In this document: piece after piece, positions 17,009 to 24,452 of the stretch
Position numbering within the stretch: position 1 is the stretch's first letter
How the letters are laid out: each line of letters begins with the position of its first letter
Source of the DNA: Microbacterium halophytorum
GTDB taxonomy: Bacteria; Actinomycetota; Actinomycetes; Actinomycetales; Microbacteriaceae
DNA length: 60,894 bases
Assembly (NCBI RefSeq): GCF_002970975.1
Contig: NZ_KZ672983.1
Span: forward strand, 359,107-420,000
Reading direction: 5' to 3'
Notes under the pieces: generated by a model
Told to the model about the DNA's origin: nothing
Database searches by the model: none
What the model saw: the letters and a program-made list of their open reading frames with translations, nothing else
Translations under genes and position numbers: made by a program

Positions 17009-17133
17009 AGCTCATCCCCTTCGATGACGCCTTGCGAGTTCCACTTCCAGTCGAGCAGAAAGCGCAGATTCTCGTACCCGGGATCGATGATGCGGGCCAT
17101 CCGGATGTCTGATCCGCAGAGAACTGGGCGCAC
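17005..17133 (-). CDS. Candidate small protein coupled to the metallo-hydrolase gene
   Basis: A 42-codon open frame (GTG at 17133; an internal ATG at 17100 would give 31 aa). Its TGA overlaps the ATG of the Tat-exported hydrolase. The product contains DPGYENLRFLLDWKWNSQG and ends GVIEGDEL, which looks protein-like with two Trp and few Arg/Ala repeats, unlike chance frames in GC-rich DNA. I find no strong ribosome-binding site before either start. It could be a genuine small protein, a leader that couples translation, or the tail of a decayed gene. I know no family for it. Confidence 0.35.
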   Translation of the reverse strand: MRPVLCGSDIRMARIIDPGYENLRFLLDWKWNSQGVIEGDEL

Positions 17134-17176
17134 GGAAGCGCCGGGGCGGGCGGTCCCGTCCCGGCGCCCGGTCGGC

Positions 17177-18130
17177 TCAGTCGCTGCGGCGCCGCGCCCG
17201 CGAGCGCTTGCGCGCGGGCGGGATCGCCGGGGGCTCGACGGCCGCGCCGACGGTGCCGACGAGCTCCCCGATGCCCTCGACGACCATCCGGACCTCGTCG
17301 CCGGTCTTCAGCGGCGGTCGGTCGCTGCCTCGGCCCCAGAGCTCGCCGAGGCAGCCGCCGTTCCCGACCGTGCCTGACCCGAGGACGTCGCCGGGCACGA
17401 CCTTCGCCGCTCGCGATGCGTACGCGACGAACTCGCCGAACGGCCATCCGGCGTTCGAGACGAGGTCCTCGCCCACGAGCTCGCCGTTGACGCAGACCTC
17501 GGCCCGAAGCGCGAGGAAGCCGTCGGCGTCGCGGAAGGGTTCGAGCTCGTCGGCCGTGACGATCCAGGGGCCGAGGCTCGTCGCGAAGTCCTTGCCCTTG
17601 CTGGGCCCGAGGCGCACCTGCATCTCGCGGGCCTGCAGGTCGCGCGCCGACCAGTCGTTCATGATGGTGTACCCGAAGATCGCCCGCTCGCCGTCCTCCG
17701 GCGAGAGGTTCGTGCCGTGCGCCCCGACGACGACCGCGACCTCGAGCTCGAAGTCGAGCTTCCGCGTGACGGGCGGCGTGATCTCGCCGGGGCCGGTGAT
17801 CGTGTGCGGGTTCGTGAAGTAGAACGTCGGGAACTCGTACCATTCGTCGGCGACGTGGCTCTTGCCCTCGACGCCCGCGCTGACGCCCTCGACGTGCTCC
17901 TCGAACGCCACGAAGTCGCGCACGCTCGCGGGCGCGATCGGCGAGCGGAGCGCCACATCGGCGAGCGCGGCGACCGGTTCGCCCGCGCGGGCCCTCAGCC
18001 CCGCGAGCGCTGCGGTGCCGCCCGCGACCACGTCGGTGACGGTCAGGCCGTCCGGGAACGGGATCACTCCCGCGTCCTCGATGAAGCCGTCCTCGTCGGC
18101 CCCGCTCCTCGTCCAACGCCCGATCCTCAT
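17177..18130 (-). CDS. Fumarylacetoacetate hydrolase family protein (second copy)
   Basis: 317 aa. The FAH-fold metal site is visible: DFELEVAVVVG (two Glu), NDWSARDLQ (Asp) and a late GSGTVGNGGCLGELWG active-site loop; PTFYFTNPHTITGPG precedes them. Length and the N-terminal extension resemble fumarylacetoacetase-like hydrolases that cleave beta-diketone C-C bonds rather than the short hydratases. It lies 73 bp after the ACMSD-like gene in the ring-cleavage run. A role in hydrolysing a ring-opened dioxo acid is likely but inferred. The very basic C-terminus (ARKRSRARRRSD) is unusual. The ATG at 18130 begins the domain. Confidence 0.87.
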   Translation of the reverse strand: MRIGRWTRSGADEDGFIEDAGVIPFPDGLTVTDVVAGGTAALAGLRARAGEPVAALADVALRSPIAPASVRDFVAFEEHVEGVSAGVEGKSHVADEWYEFPTFYFTNPHTITGPGEITPPVTRKLDFELEVAVVVGAHGTNLSPEDGERAIFGYTIMNDWSARDLQAREMQVRLGPSKGKDFATSLGPWIVTADELEPFRDADGFLALRAEVCVNGELVGEDLVSNAGWPFGEFVAYASRAAKVVPGDVLGSGTVGNGGCLGELWGRGSDRPPLKTGDEVRMVVEGIGELVGTVGAAVEPPAIPPARKRSRARRRSD

Positions 18131-18203
18131 CGGCGCGCTCCTTCCGTCGTTCCGGATGCCGCGGTCGCGACCCTGCATCCGCAGGTATCCGTCACCGGGC
18201 GGG

Positions 18204-19220
18204 TCATGCGGACACCCCCGCGCGGATGCCCGCCGCAAGAGCCGCGGCGTTCCGCTCAAGGACCGCTTCCGTCGCCTCGCCGGAGAGCGCCGCCCCGCGC
18301 ACGAACGCCACGGGGGCGTCGAGCCCCATGTCGAACGGGAAGTCGCTGCCGAGCACGACGCGGTCGGCGCCGACGATGTCGACGAGGTCGCGCAGGCCCC
18401 GTTCGTCGTGCACGACGGTGTCGAACCACATCCTCTTCAGGTAGCTGGACGGCGCGTGCGCGCAGCCGCGCGCCTCGGGGCGCACCCGCCAGGCGCGGTC
18501 GGAGCGCCCGATCGCGGTGGGCAGGTACCCGCCGCCGTGCGCCGCGACGATCCTCAGATCCGGATGGCGGTCGAGCACGCCGCCGAAGATCAGGTGCGAG
18601 ATCGCGACGGCGTTCTCGACCGGCTGCCCCACGGTGTTCGACAGGTAGAAGCGATCCAGGCGCTCGTCGAGCGTGCACCCGAACGGGTGCAGGAACACGA
18701 TGAGCGAGAGTTCGGCGGCGCGCGCCCAGAACGGCTCGAGCCGCTCGTCGGAGAGCTCCACATCACCGGCGAACGACGACAGCTCGACGCCGATCAGGCC
18801 GCGCGCCGCCGCGTCGTCGAGCAGCTCGACGAGGCGGTCCGGGTGCTGCAGCGGCACGAGGCCGAGGCCGCGCAGCCGCTCGGGCGCGAGCGCGACGTGC
18901 TCGGCCAGCATCCGGTTCGCCTCCTTCGCCGACCACACCGCGAGCTCCTCGTCGGCCCACGGGTAGTAGTGGCTCGGCGACGGGCTCACCCACTGCACGT
19001 CGACGCCCTGGGCGTCCATCGACTCGAGGCGCGCGTCGATCTCGGTGAGCTTCCCGAAGGCCGCCCCGACCATCGCGCCTGAGGCCTTCATGCTCTCGGC
19101 CCCGGTGCGGCGGGCCTCGAGCGCCTGGGCGGCCGCGAAGCCATCCGGATCGCGCTCGGCGACCTGCTGCTGCAGCGCCGGCAGCAGCAGGTGGGCGTGC
19201 ACGTCGATCGGGCCGCTCAT
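18204..19220 (-). CDS. Amidohydrolase family protein, ACMSD-like decarboxylase/hydrolase
   Basis: 338 aa. The amidohydrolase-2 metal motif DVHAHLL (H8, H10) is at the N-terminus. FLHPFG and AAHGGGYLP supply further His residues, and GSDFPFDMG carries the metal-binding Asp. These fit aminocarboxymuconate-semialdehyde decarboxylase and gamma-resorcylate/5-carboxyvanillate decarboxylase relatives, which lose CO2 from aromatic or ring-opened acids. Its ATG overlaps the stop of the flavin monooxygenase gene (ATGA), so the two are translationally coupled. Whether it decarboxylates or hydrolyses cannot be decided from sequence. Confidence 0.87.
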   Translation of the reverse strand: MSGPIDVHAHLLLPALQQQVAERDPDGFAAAQALEARRTGAESMKASGAMVGAAFGKLTEIDARLESMDAQGVDVQWVSPSPSHYYPWADEELAVWSAKEANRMLAEHVALAPERLRGLGLVPLQHPDRLVELLDDAAARGLIGVELSSFAGDVELSDERLEPFWARAAELSLIVFLHPFGCTLDERLDRFYLSNTVGQPVENAVAISHLIFGGVLDRHPDLRIVAAHGGGYLPTAIGRSDRAWRVRPEARGCAHAPSSYLKRMWFDTVVHDERGLRDLVDIVGADRVVLGSDFPFDMGLDAPVAFVRGAALSGEATEAVLERNAAALAAGIRAGVSA

Positions 19221-20350
19221 GCGGGTTCCGCCATCTGATGAGCGATGCCGAAGATGAGGCCGGGGGCGTCGGCGTCGCGGTTGTGCTCCAACTGCCACTT
19301 CCCGAGCTGGACCGAGGCTTCGACGACGGCCCTGGCGCGAGCGATCCGGCGCGCGTGGAACGCCTCCCACAGCGGGTCGTCGACAGCGTCGCCCGCGAGC
19401 AGGAGCTCGGCGAGCACGATGCCGTCCTCGAGCGCCTGCGCGGCGCCCTGCGCGATCGTGGGCGGGCAGCTGTGGGCGGCGTCGCCGATCACGACGGTGC
19501 GGCCGCGGTTCCACGCGCCGTCGATGATGTGCGACGTGAACCACGTGTAGTTGATGCGGCGGGTCTCGTCGAGGGTCTCGCGGACCTCGTTCCACGGGCC
19601 GCCGTACGCCCCGCAGAGCCCCTTCATGATCTCGGCGCCCTCCGCGGGCCCGAGCGCGAAGCGGTCCTGCGCGTCCTCGACGAAGAACGCGTACATGCTG
19701 TCCTCGCCCGTCGGCGTGTAGCCGGCGATGTAGGCGGGACCGCCGTAGTAGAGCTGCGACTGCGCGACCTCGGCGGGGCGCGGGACGAACGCGCGCCAGA
19801 TGCCCATTCCGGTCGGCTCCGGCTTCTCCTCGATGCCGATCAGCTCGCGCACCGTCGAGTGCAGGCCGTCCGCGCCGACGAGCAGGTCGAACTCCCCGAC
19901 CGAGGCGCCGCCGACGTCGACGCGCACGCCGGTCTCGGTCTCGGCGACTCCCGTCACCTTCGACCCGAAGTGGATGCGCACGCCGACCTCTTCCGCGCGC
20001 TTCGCGAGGATGCGTGCGAGGTCCGGGCGGTACATGCCCATTCCGGCCGGGTAGTCGGGGCCGCCGGTCCCCACCTCGGGGAGCTCGGCGACGACGGCGG
20101 CGTCCGGGCCGGGCGCGCGCAGCGTGAGGCCCTCGAACGGATAGCCCTCGTCGCGCACCTCGCCCCAGACGCCGAGCCGGTCGAGCGCGCGCAGGGCGTT
20201 GCCCTGCAGCGTGATGCCGGAGCCGAGGGCGGAGATCTCGCTCTTCAGCTCGTACACGTCGACCTCGACGCCGGCCTCGGCGAGCGGGATCGCGACGGCC
20301 ATGCTGGCGGCGCCGCACCCGGCGACGGCGACCTTGGTGACTGCGGCCAT
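19217..20350 (-). CDS. FAD-dependent aromatic monooxygenase (class A)
   Basis: 377 aa. All three signatures of single-component flavoprotein hydroxylases are present: the FAD Rossmann motif VAGCGAASMAVA near residue 10, the DG motif VGADGLHSTVRE near 166, and the GD motif VVIGDAAHSCPPTIAQGAAQAL near 290. Such enzymes (salicylate, 3-hydroxybenzoate and 6-hydroxynicotinate hydroxylases) add an OH to a phenolic ring using NAD(P)H and O2, making a ring-cleavage substrate. It sits between the cyclase-family gene and the ACMSD-like gene in an apparent operon that also includes an extradiol dioxygenase. The exact ring substrate is unknown. Confidence 0.88.
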   Translation of the reverse strand: MAAVTKVAVAGCGAASMAVAIPLAEAGVEVDVYELKSEISALGSGITLQGNALRALDRLGVWGEVRDEGYPFEGLTLRAPGPDAAVVAELPEVGTGGPDYPAGMGMYRPDLARILAKRAEEVGVRIHFGSKVTGVAETETGVRVDVGGASVGEFDLLVGADGLHSTVRELIGIEEKPEPTGMGIWRAFVPRPAEVAQSQLYYGGPAYIAGYTPTGEDSMYAFFVEDAQDRFALGPAEGAEIMKGLCGAYGGPWNEVRETLDETRRINYTWFTSHIIDGAWNRGRTVVIGDAAHSCPPTIAQGAAQALEDGIVLAELLLAGDAVDDPLWEAFHARRIARARAVVEASVQLGKWQLEHNRDADAPGLIFGIAHQMAEPA

Positions 20351-20385
20351 GGGAAGAACCTCTCTGTTCTCTCGAGTGGATGTGT

Positions 20386-21375
20386 CTAGAAGACGGCGAT
20401 CGGGTTGACGGGCGACCCGACGGCGCCGGTGATGCGCAGAGGAGGCGCGACGAGGAGGAACTCCCAGCGGCCCGCGCCTCGGCAGGCGTCGGCGAGCTCG
20501 TCCAGGTCCCACATCTCGCCGATCGTCAGCCCAATGTTCGGGATGGCGATCTGGTGCAGCGGTTGGAAGGCGACGTCGAACTCGTTCGGGCGCACCTCGA
20601 AGCCCCAGGTGTCGGTCGCGACGGCCGCGACCTCGGTGCGGTGCAGCCATCCGGCGGTCGTCACCGACAGGCCGGGGGCGGGCCCTCCGGCGTACTCGCC
20701 CCAGCCCTCGCGGCGGGCGCGGGCGTAGCGACCCGTGCGAACGAGCAGGATGTCCCCCGTCCCGACGGCGCTCGTGGCGCCCTGGGCCCGGATGCACGAC
20801 TCGATGTCGTCCGCCGTGATCGCGTATCCGTCCTCCAGCTCGCCCGTCTCCGGCCGCAGGTGCACCCCCATGTCGAGCAGCACCCCGCGGCCGGTGATCT
20901 CGGCGGCGGTGTGCTCGATGCCCGTCACGAGGTCGCCGTCGCTCGTGACGACGTCGCCCGCACGGCGGCCGTTCCACGCGAAGCCGCGGTCGAAAATGTG
21001 GCCGAGGCCGTCCCACTGCGTCGAGCACTGCAGCGGCATCGCGATCACGTCGTCGGCGCCGCCGATCCCATGCGGGAAGCCCTGGTTGCCGCGCTCGGCG
21101 TCCGTGCCCGTGTCCAGCATGGTGTGCACGGGGTTGGTGCGGCGGCGCCACCCCTTCTGCGGGCCGTCCATGTCGAACGGCTGCGAAAGCGAGAGCGAGC
21201 GGCCGGATGCCACGAGCGCGGCAGCGCGGGCGCGGGCCGCGTCGTCGATGAAGTTCAGCGTGCCGAGCACGTCGTCTTCACCCCACCGGCCCCAGTTCCG
21301 GTACGCCTGCGTCGCCTCCGCGAGGTAGCCGTCCGGGTCCGCCGGGTCGATCTGCGTCGGGTCCTCGAGGTTCAT
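20386..21375 (-). CDS. Cyclase family protein (kynurenine-formamidase fold hydrolase)
   Basis: 329 aa, of the long type found in aromatic-degradation clusters. The signature is CSTQWDGLGHIFDR at residues 117-130. Compared with the metal motif of kynurenine formamidase (T-H-x-D-x-P-x-H), the first His is Gln (Q120) and the Pro is Leu, while D122 and H126 remain. Later conserved parts are GRGVLLDMG, GDILLVRTGRYA and GPAPGLSVTTAGWLH. It probably hydrolyses an amide, lactone or enol-lactone of the pathway. Its ATG overlaps the stop of the upstream FAH-family gene (ATGA). Confidence 0.87.
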   Translation of the reverse strand: MNLEDPTQIDPADPDGYLAEATQAYRNWGRWGEDDVLGTLNFIDDAARARAAALVASGRSLSLSQPFDMDGPQKGWRRRTNPVHTMLDTGTDAERGNQGFPHGIGGADDVIAMPLQCSTQWDGLGHIFDRGFAWNGRRAGDVVTSDGDLVTGIEHTAAEITGRGVLLDMGVHLRPETGELEDGYAITADDIESCIRAQGATSAVGTGDILLVRTGRYARARREGWGEYAGGPAPGLSVTTAGWLHRTEVAAVATDTWGFEVRPNEFDVAFQPLHQIAIPNIGLTIGEMWDLDELADACRGAGRWEFLLVAPPLRITGAVGSPVNPIAVF

Positions 21376-22343
21376 GCGGCCTCCTCCGCGACGCAGCGCA
21401 CGACCTGGGTGCCGAGCCCCTGCACCGATCCGGTCATCACGTCGCCGTCCTTCAGGAATCGCTTCCAGTGCTGGCCGTTCCCGGCGGGGCTGCCGGTGAG
21501 CAGCAGGTCGCCGGGGAGCAGCGGATGGATCTGCGAGGCGACCGAGATGAGGGCGGGGATGTCGAAGAGGAGGTCGGAGGAGTTCGCGTCCTGCTTGACC
21601 TCGCCGTTCAACTCGAGGCGCACGTCGAGGTTGCCCCCGTCGGCGAGCCGCGCCGGGACGAGGTAGGGGCCGGTCGGCAGGAAGCCCGGCGAGTTCTTGG
21701 AGCGGTACCAGTCGGAGCCGATCTCCTTCATGTCGCGGCGGAAGGTGAACTCGCGCGTCGAGATGTCGTTGACGATCGTGTAGCCCGCGACGTGGTCCAT
21801 CGCCTCCTCGCGCGAGACGCGGAAGGCCTCCTTGCCGATCACGACGGCGATCTCGAGCTCCCAGTCGTGGGTGTCGCTCGCGGCCGGCAGCCTCAGCGGC
21901 ACGTCGTCGCCGACGACGCACGCCGGGAGGCCGATGAAGAAGTAGGGCTCACCGTTGGCGCGGCGGTCGTCCATGATCTTCGCGGCCCGCTCGCGCGCCT
22001 GCTCGGGGGTCGCGTCGGTCGTCGTGCCGAGGCCCGAGGCCACCAGCTCGATGACGTGCTCGCGGTAGTTCGCGCCGGCCTGCAGCACCTGGCGCGGCTC
22101 GACGGGCGCCGTCAGCGTGACCTCGGCGAGCGGTCGCCACGGGCCGTCGGCGCCGACGAGGGCCGCGACGCGGTCCCACGCGGTCTCGCCCTGCGCGAGG
22201 AACGCGTTCAGGTCTGCGGCTCCCAGCTCATCCGGGCCGATCGGGCGGATGCGATCGCCCGCCACCAGGCCGAGGCGGGTGCTGTCGCCGTCGCGGTAGC
22301 GCGCGAGGGCGAAGTCGTTGTCGAGGGGCGGGCGTGACGTCAT
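21372..22343 (-). CDS. Fumarylacetoacetate hydrolase family protein (first copy)
   Basis: 323 aa of the COG0179 type. The metal ligands lie in DWELEIAVVIG (two Glu) and VNDISTREFTFRRD (Asp), followed by SPGFLPTGPYLVP and the LTGSPAGNG loop. Relatives include 2-hydroxyhepta-2,4-diene-1,7-dioate isomerase, 4-oxalocrotonate decarboxylase and acylpyruvases, which act on products of meta-cleavage. That fits the extradiol dioxygenase gene just upstream. RBS AGGAAGAG precedes the ATG. It is the first gene after a strong double hairpin, so its transcription may come from read-through or from a promoter in the 133-bp gap. Confidence 0.88.
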   Translation of the reverse strand: MTSRPPLDNDFALARYRDGDSTRLGLVAGDRIRPIGPDELGAADLNAFLAQGETAWDRVAALVGADGPWRPLAEVTLTAPVEPRQVLQAGANYREHVIELVASGLGTTTDATPEQARERAAKIMDDRRANGEPYFFIGLPACVVGDDVPLRLPAASDTHDWELEIAVVIGKEAFRVSREEAMDHVAGYTIVNDISTREFTFRRDMKEIGSDWYRSKNSPGFLPTGPYLVPARLADGGNLDVRLELNGEVKQDANSSDLLFDIPALISVASQIHPLLPGDLLLTGSPAGNGQHWKRFLKDGDVMTGSVQGLGTQVVRCVAEEAA

Positions 22344-22395
22344 CGTCTCTTCCTAACGTATGGGGTCCGGATGGCGGGACCTGGTGGCCGAGGCG

Positions 22396-22472
22396 CCGCC
22401 GCGGCCCGGATGGGGCCGCGGCGGTGGTTGATGTCTCGCGGCCTGGGCTTCGGGAGCCCTGGCCGCGAGACA
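22396..22472 (-). terminator. Double GC-rich hairpin between dioxygenase and FAH genes
   Basis: Two consecutive stem-loops. The first pairs CCGCCGCGGCC (22396-22406) with GGCCGCGGCGG (22414-22424). The second pairs TGTCTCGCGGCC (22432-22443) with GGCCGCGAGACA (22461-22472), with an inner GGGCT/AGCCC stem. They lie 5 bp after the dioxygenase stop on the minus strand. No U-tract is visible. They may terminate, attenuate or stabilise the dioxygenase mRNA. Confidence 0.6.
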
Positions 22473-22476
22473 CGGG

Positions 22477-23493
22477 TCAGCCGCGGCCCTCGACGGCGTA
22501 GGGGTTCAGGAGCGCGTCCTTGATCTCATCCGGAACGCCCTCCTCCGTGGCCGAGGGGCCGTCGGCGGGCGGGAACGACTCCGTCATCGACATCGGCATA
22601 GCGCCGTTGCGATAGAAGTTGTTCGAGCCCTGCGACGGCTTCCAGGTGTTCGCCTCCCAGTCGGGCACGTAGTTGCGGTAGCCGCCCGTGTTCAGCTCGA
22701 TGCGCAGGCTCGACGGCTCGCGGTAGTAGAGGAAGTTCTGCTCGCCGATGCCGTGAATCGACGGGCCGTACTCGATGTCGGTCCCGTTCTCCATGAGCAC
22801 GTCGGCGGCGATGAGCAGCTCCTCGCGGGTGTCGACCCAGAACGCGAAGTGGTTGACGCGGCCGTCGCGGCTCGAACCGTCGAGCACGACGCCGAGGTCG
22901 TGCGACTTCTCGTTGGTGGTCAGCACGCTGAACACCGAGATAGGCGCCTCATCGAGAACCGTTCGGGCCATGAAGCGGAAGCCGAGGACGCGCACGTACC
23001 ACTCGACGAACGCGTCGACGTCGCGGGCGGCGATCGTGACGTGGTCGAGCTGGCGGGGCGCGCCGGCGTGCGACGAGCGGCGCTGCGGGCGGTCGGGGTA
23101 GATCGACGCGAGCTCGGCGCCCGACGAGTAGTGCTCGACGTCCCAGTGCAGCGTCATCGGGTGGCCCTGCGGGCCCACGAAGCGATAGGCGCGGCCGATG
23201 GCGTGGCCCTCGACCCACTCGCCCTCGACGCCCTCGGCCTCGAGGCGCTTCACGGCCTCCTCGAGCGCCTCGGGGCTGGAGGTGCGCCATCCGGCGGTCT
23301 CGAGCGCCGGCTCGTCGCCCGGGGCGACGACGAGGCTGTAGCGGTAGTAATCGCCCCAGCAGCGCAGGTAGACGCGGCCGTCGATGCGGTCTGTGACCTG
23401 CATCCCGACCTGCTCCTCGTAGAACTTCACGGATGCCTCGACATCGGGCGTCGTCACGGTGACGAACGACAGGTGCGACAGCAGTTTGATCAT
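22477..23493 (-). CDS. Extradiol ring-cleavage dioxygenase (two-domain VOC type)
   Basis: 338 aa with two vicinal-oxygen-chelate domains (about residues 5-125 and 148-275), as in catechol 2,3-dioxygenases and 2,3-dihydroxybiphenyl dioxygenases. The Fe(II) triad is intact in the second domain: H151 (QLDHVTIAARD), H215 (GRVNHFAFWVD) and E266 (SSLRIELNTGGY). It should insert O2 next to the hydroxyls of a catechol-type ring, giving a semialdehyde or dioxo acid. I use the ATG at 23493 (MIKLLSHLSFVTV), preceded by GAGAAGGGATC, because the first VOC strand begins there. It lies 52 bp after the nucleoside-hydrolase-like gene and before the first FAH gene. Confidence 0.92.
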   Translation of the reverse strand: MIKLLSHLSFVTVTTPDVEASVKFYEEQVGMQVTDRIDGRVYLRCWGDYYRYSLVVAPGDEPALETAGWRTSSPEALEEAVKRLEAEGVEGEWVEGHAIGRAYRFVGPQGHPMTLHWDVEHYSSGAELASIYPDRPQRRSSHAGAPRQLDHVTIAARDVDAFVEWYVRVLGFRFMARTVLDEAPISVFSVLTTNEKSHDLGVVLDGSSRDGRVNHFAFWVDTREELLIAADVLMENGTDIEYGPSIHGIGEQNFLYYREPSSLRIELNTGGYRNYVPDWEANTWKPSQGSNNFYRNGAMPMSMTESFPPADGPSATEEGVPDEIKDALLNPYAVEGRG

Positions 23494-23541
23494 CTTTGAT
23501 CCCTTCTCGGGTGGCTTGAGTACCACTCTCGCGGGATCGCA

Positions 23542-23580
23542 ACTATCAGGGAAGGTGAATCTGAGTATCCGCACTATCAG
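23542..23580 (-). promoter_or_regulatory. Duplicated ACTATCAG box upstream of the dioxygenase gene
   Basis: ACTATCAG occurs at 23542-23549 and again at 23573-23580, in the same orientation, 31 bp apart (about three helical turns). Each is preceded by a related GG/GTATC-CGC sequence. The surrounding 3' end of the upstream gene is unusually AT-rich (TTTATACAC at 23586-23594). This is a plausible activator site and internal promoter for the ring-cleavage genes. It is not tied to a known regulator. Confidence 0.35.
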
Positions 23581-24424
23581 CGGTGTTTATACACTCGAAC
23601 TCCCCGATGCGCGCGTGGAGGCGGAGGCGCGCGAAGAAGTCGCCGATGATCAGGCGCGCGTCGAGTGCCGTGCAGGTGCGGCGGGCCGCCCCGTCCTGCG
23701 CGAAGCGGGCCGCCGCGTGCGGGAGGGCCGTCACGGCGAGCGGCGCGCTGTCGCCGAGCGGCCACACCGGGTCGACGTCGACCTGCGGCGGGAGCGGGAG
23801 GTCGAGGTACTTCTGCCACAGCCACCGCCCCACGGCGCCGGATGAGGTCAGGTCGTCCTCGAGCTCGGCGACCGAGACCGCCATCAGGCGGTAGGTCTCG
23901 AGCGGGAAGCGGTCGATCCGCAGGCCGTCGTGCGCGAACACGAACTCGGCGGCGGCGGGGTCGGTGTCGCGGTTGTACTCGAACTCATCGGCGATGGATC
24001 CGCCGACCCACGCGAGCCGCACGCGCGGCGCGATCGACGGGTCAGCGGCGAGCGCGTCGGCGATATTCGTCAGCGGTCCGCCGCACACGACCACGACCTC
24101 GCTGTGCGCGCGGACGGCCTCGACGATCGCCCGCGCCGCGGCGGTCTCGCGCCCCGCGGGGTCGAAAGCCGCATCGGCCCCGCCGACCGTCGGCACGCCG
24201 TCGTGCCCTCCGATCAGGTCCAGCAGTTCGCGCGCGTGCCCGGCGCCCTGCGCGGCAGAACCGGTCGGATCCCCGAATGACGGGCTCGTGAACGAGCCCG
24301 TCACGAGGACGACGTCGTCGGCCGGCGACAGCGCGTGGTGGGCGAGCGCGACGAGGCCGTCGGGGTCCCCCGCCCAGTCGTTGTCGACGACGACCGCGGC
24401 GCGGGGTTTCAAGGTCCAGGTCAT
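23546..24424 (-). CDS. Nucleoside-hydrolase-like protein with variant metal motif
   Basis: 292 aa with the inosine-uridine nucleoside N-ribohydrolase fold. The family calcium/ribose motif DTDPGxDDA appears here as VDNDWAGDPDGLVALAH (residues 12-28), keeping Asp residues but with altered spacing. GPLTNIADAL and the SDxxPLxV-like GDSAPLAVTAL near residue 240 are other markers. Family enzymes cleave N-glycosidic bonds of nucleosides. Position between an alpha-L-rhamnosidase gene (28 bp upstream) and the ring-cleavage genes suggests this variant may act on another glycoside. That is inference. The C-terminal tail (SADTQIHLP) is encoded in AT-rich DNA that may also contain a promoter. Confidence 0.82.
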   Translation of the reverse strand: MTWTLKPRAAVVVDNDWAGDPDGLVALAHHALSPADDVVLVTGSFTSPSFGDPTGSAAQGAGHARELLDLIGGHDGVPTVGGADAAFDPAGRETAAARAIVEAVRAHSEVVVVCGGPLTNIADALAADPSIAPRVRLAWVGGSIADEFEYNRDTDPAAAEFVFAHDGLRIDRFPLETYRLMAVSVAELEDDLTSSGAVGRWLWQKYLDLPLPPQVDVDPVWPLGDSAPLAVTALPHAAARFAQDGAARRTCTALDARLIIGDFFARLRLHARIGEFECINTADSADTQIHLP

Positions 24425-24452
24425 GTGTTCTCCTCGGGTCCGCCCCGAAGCC

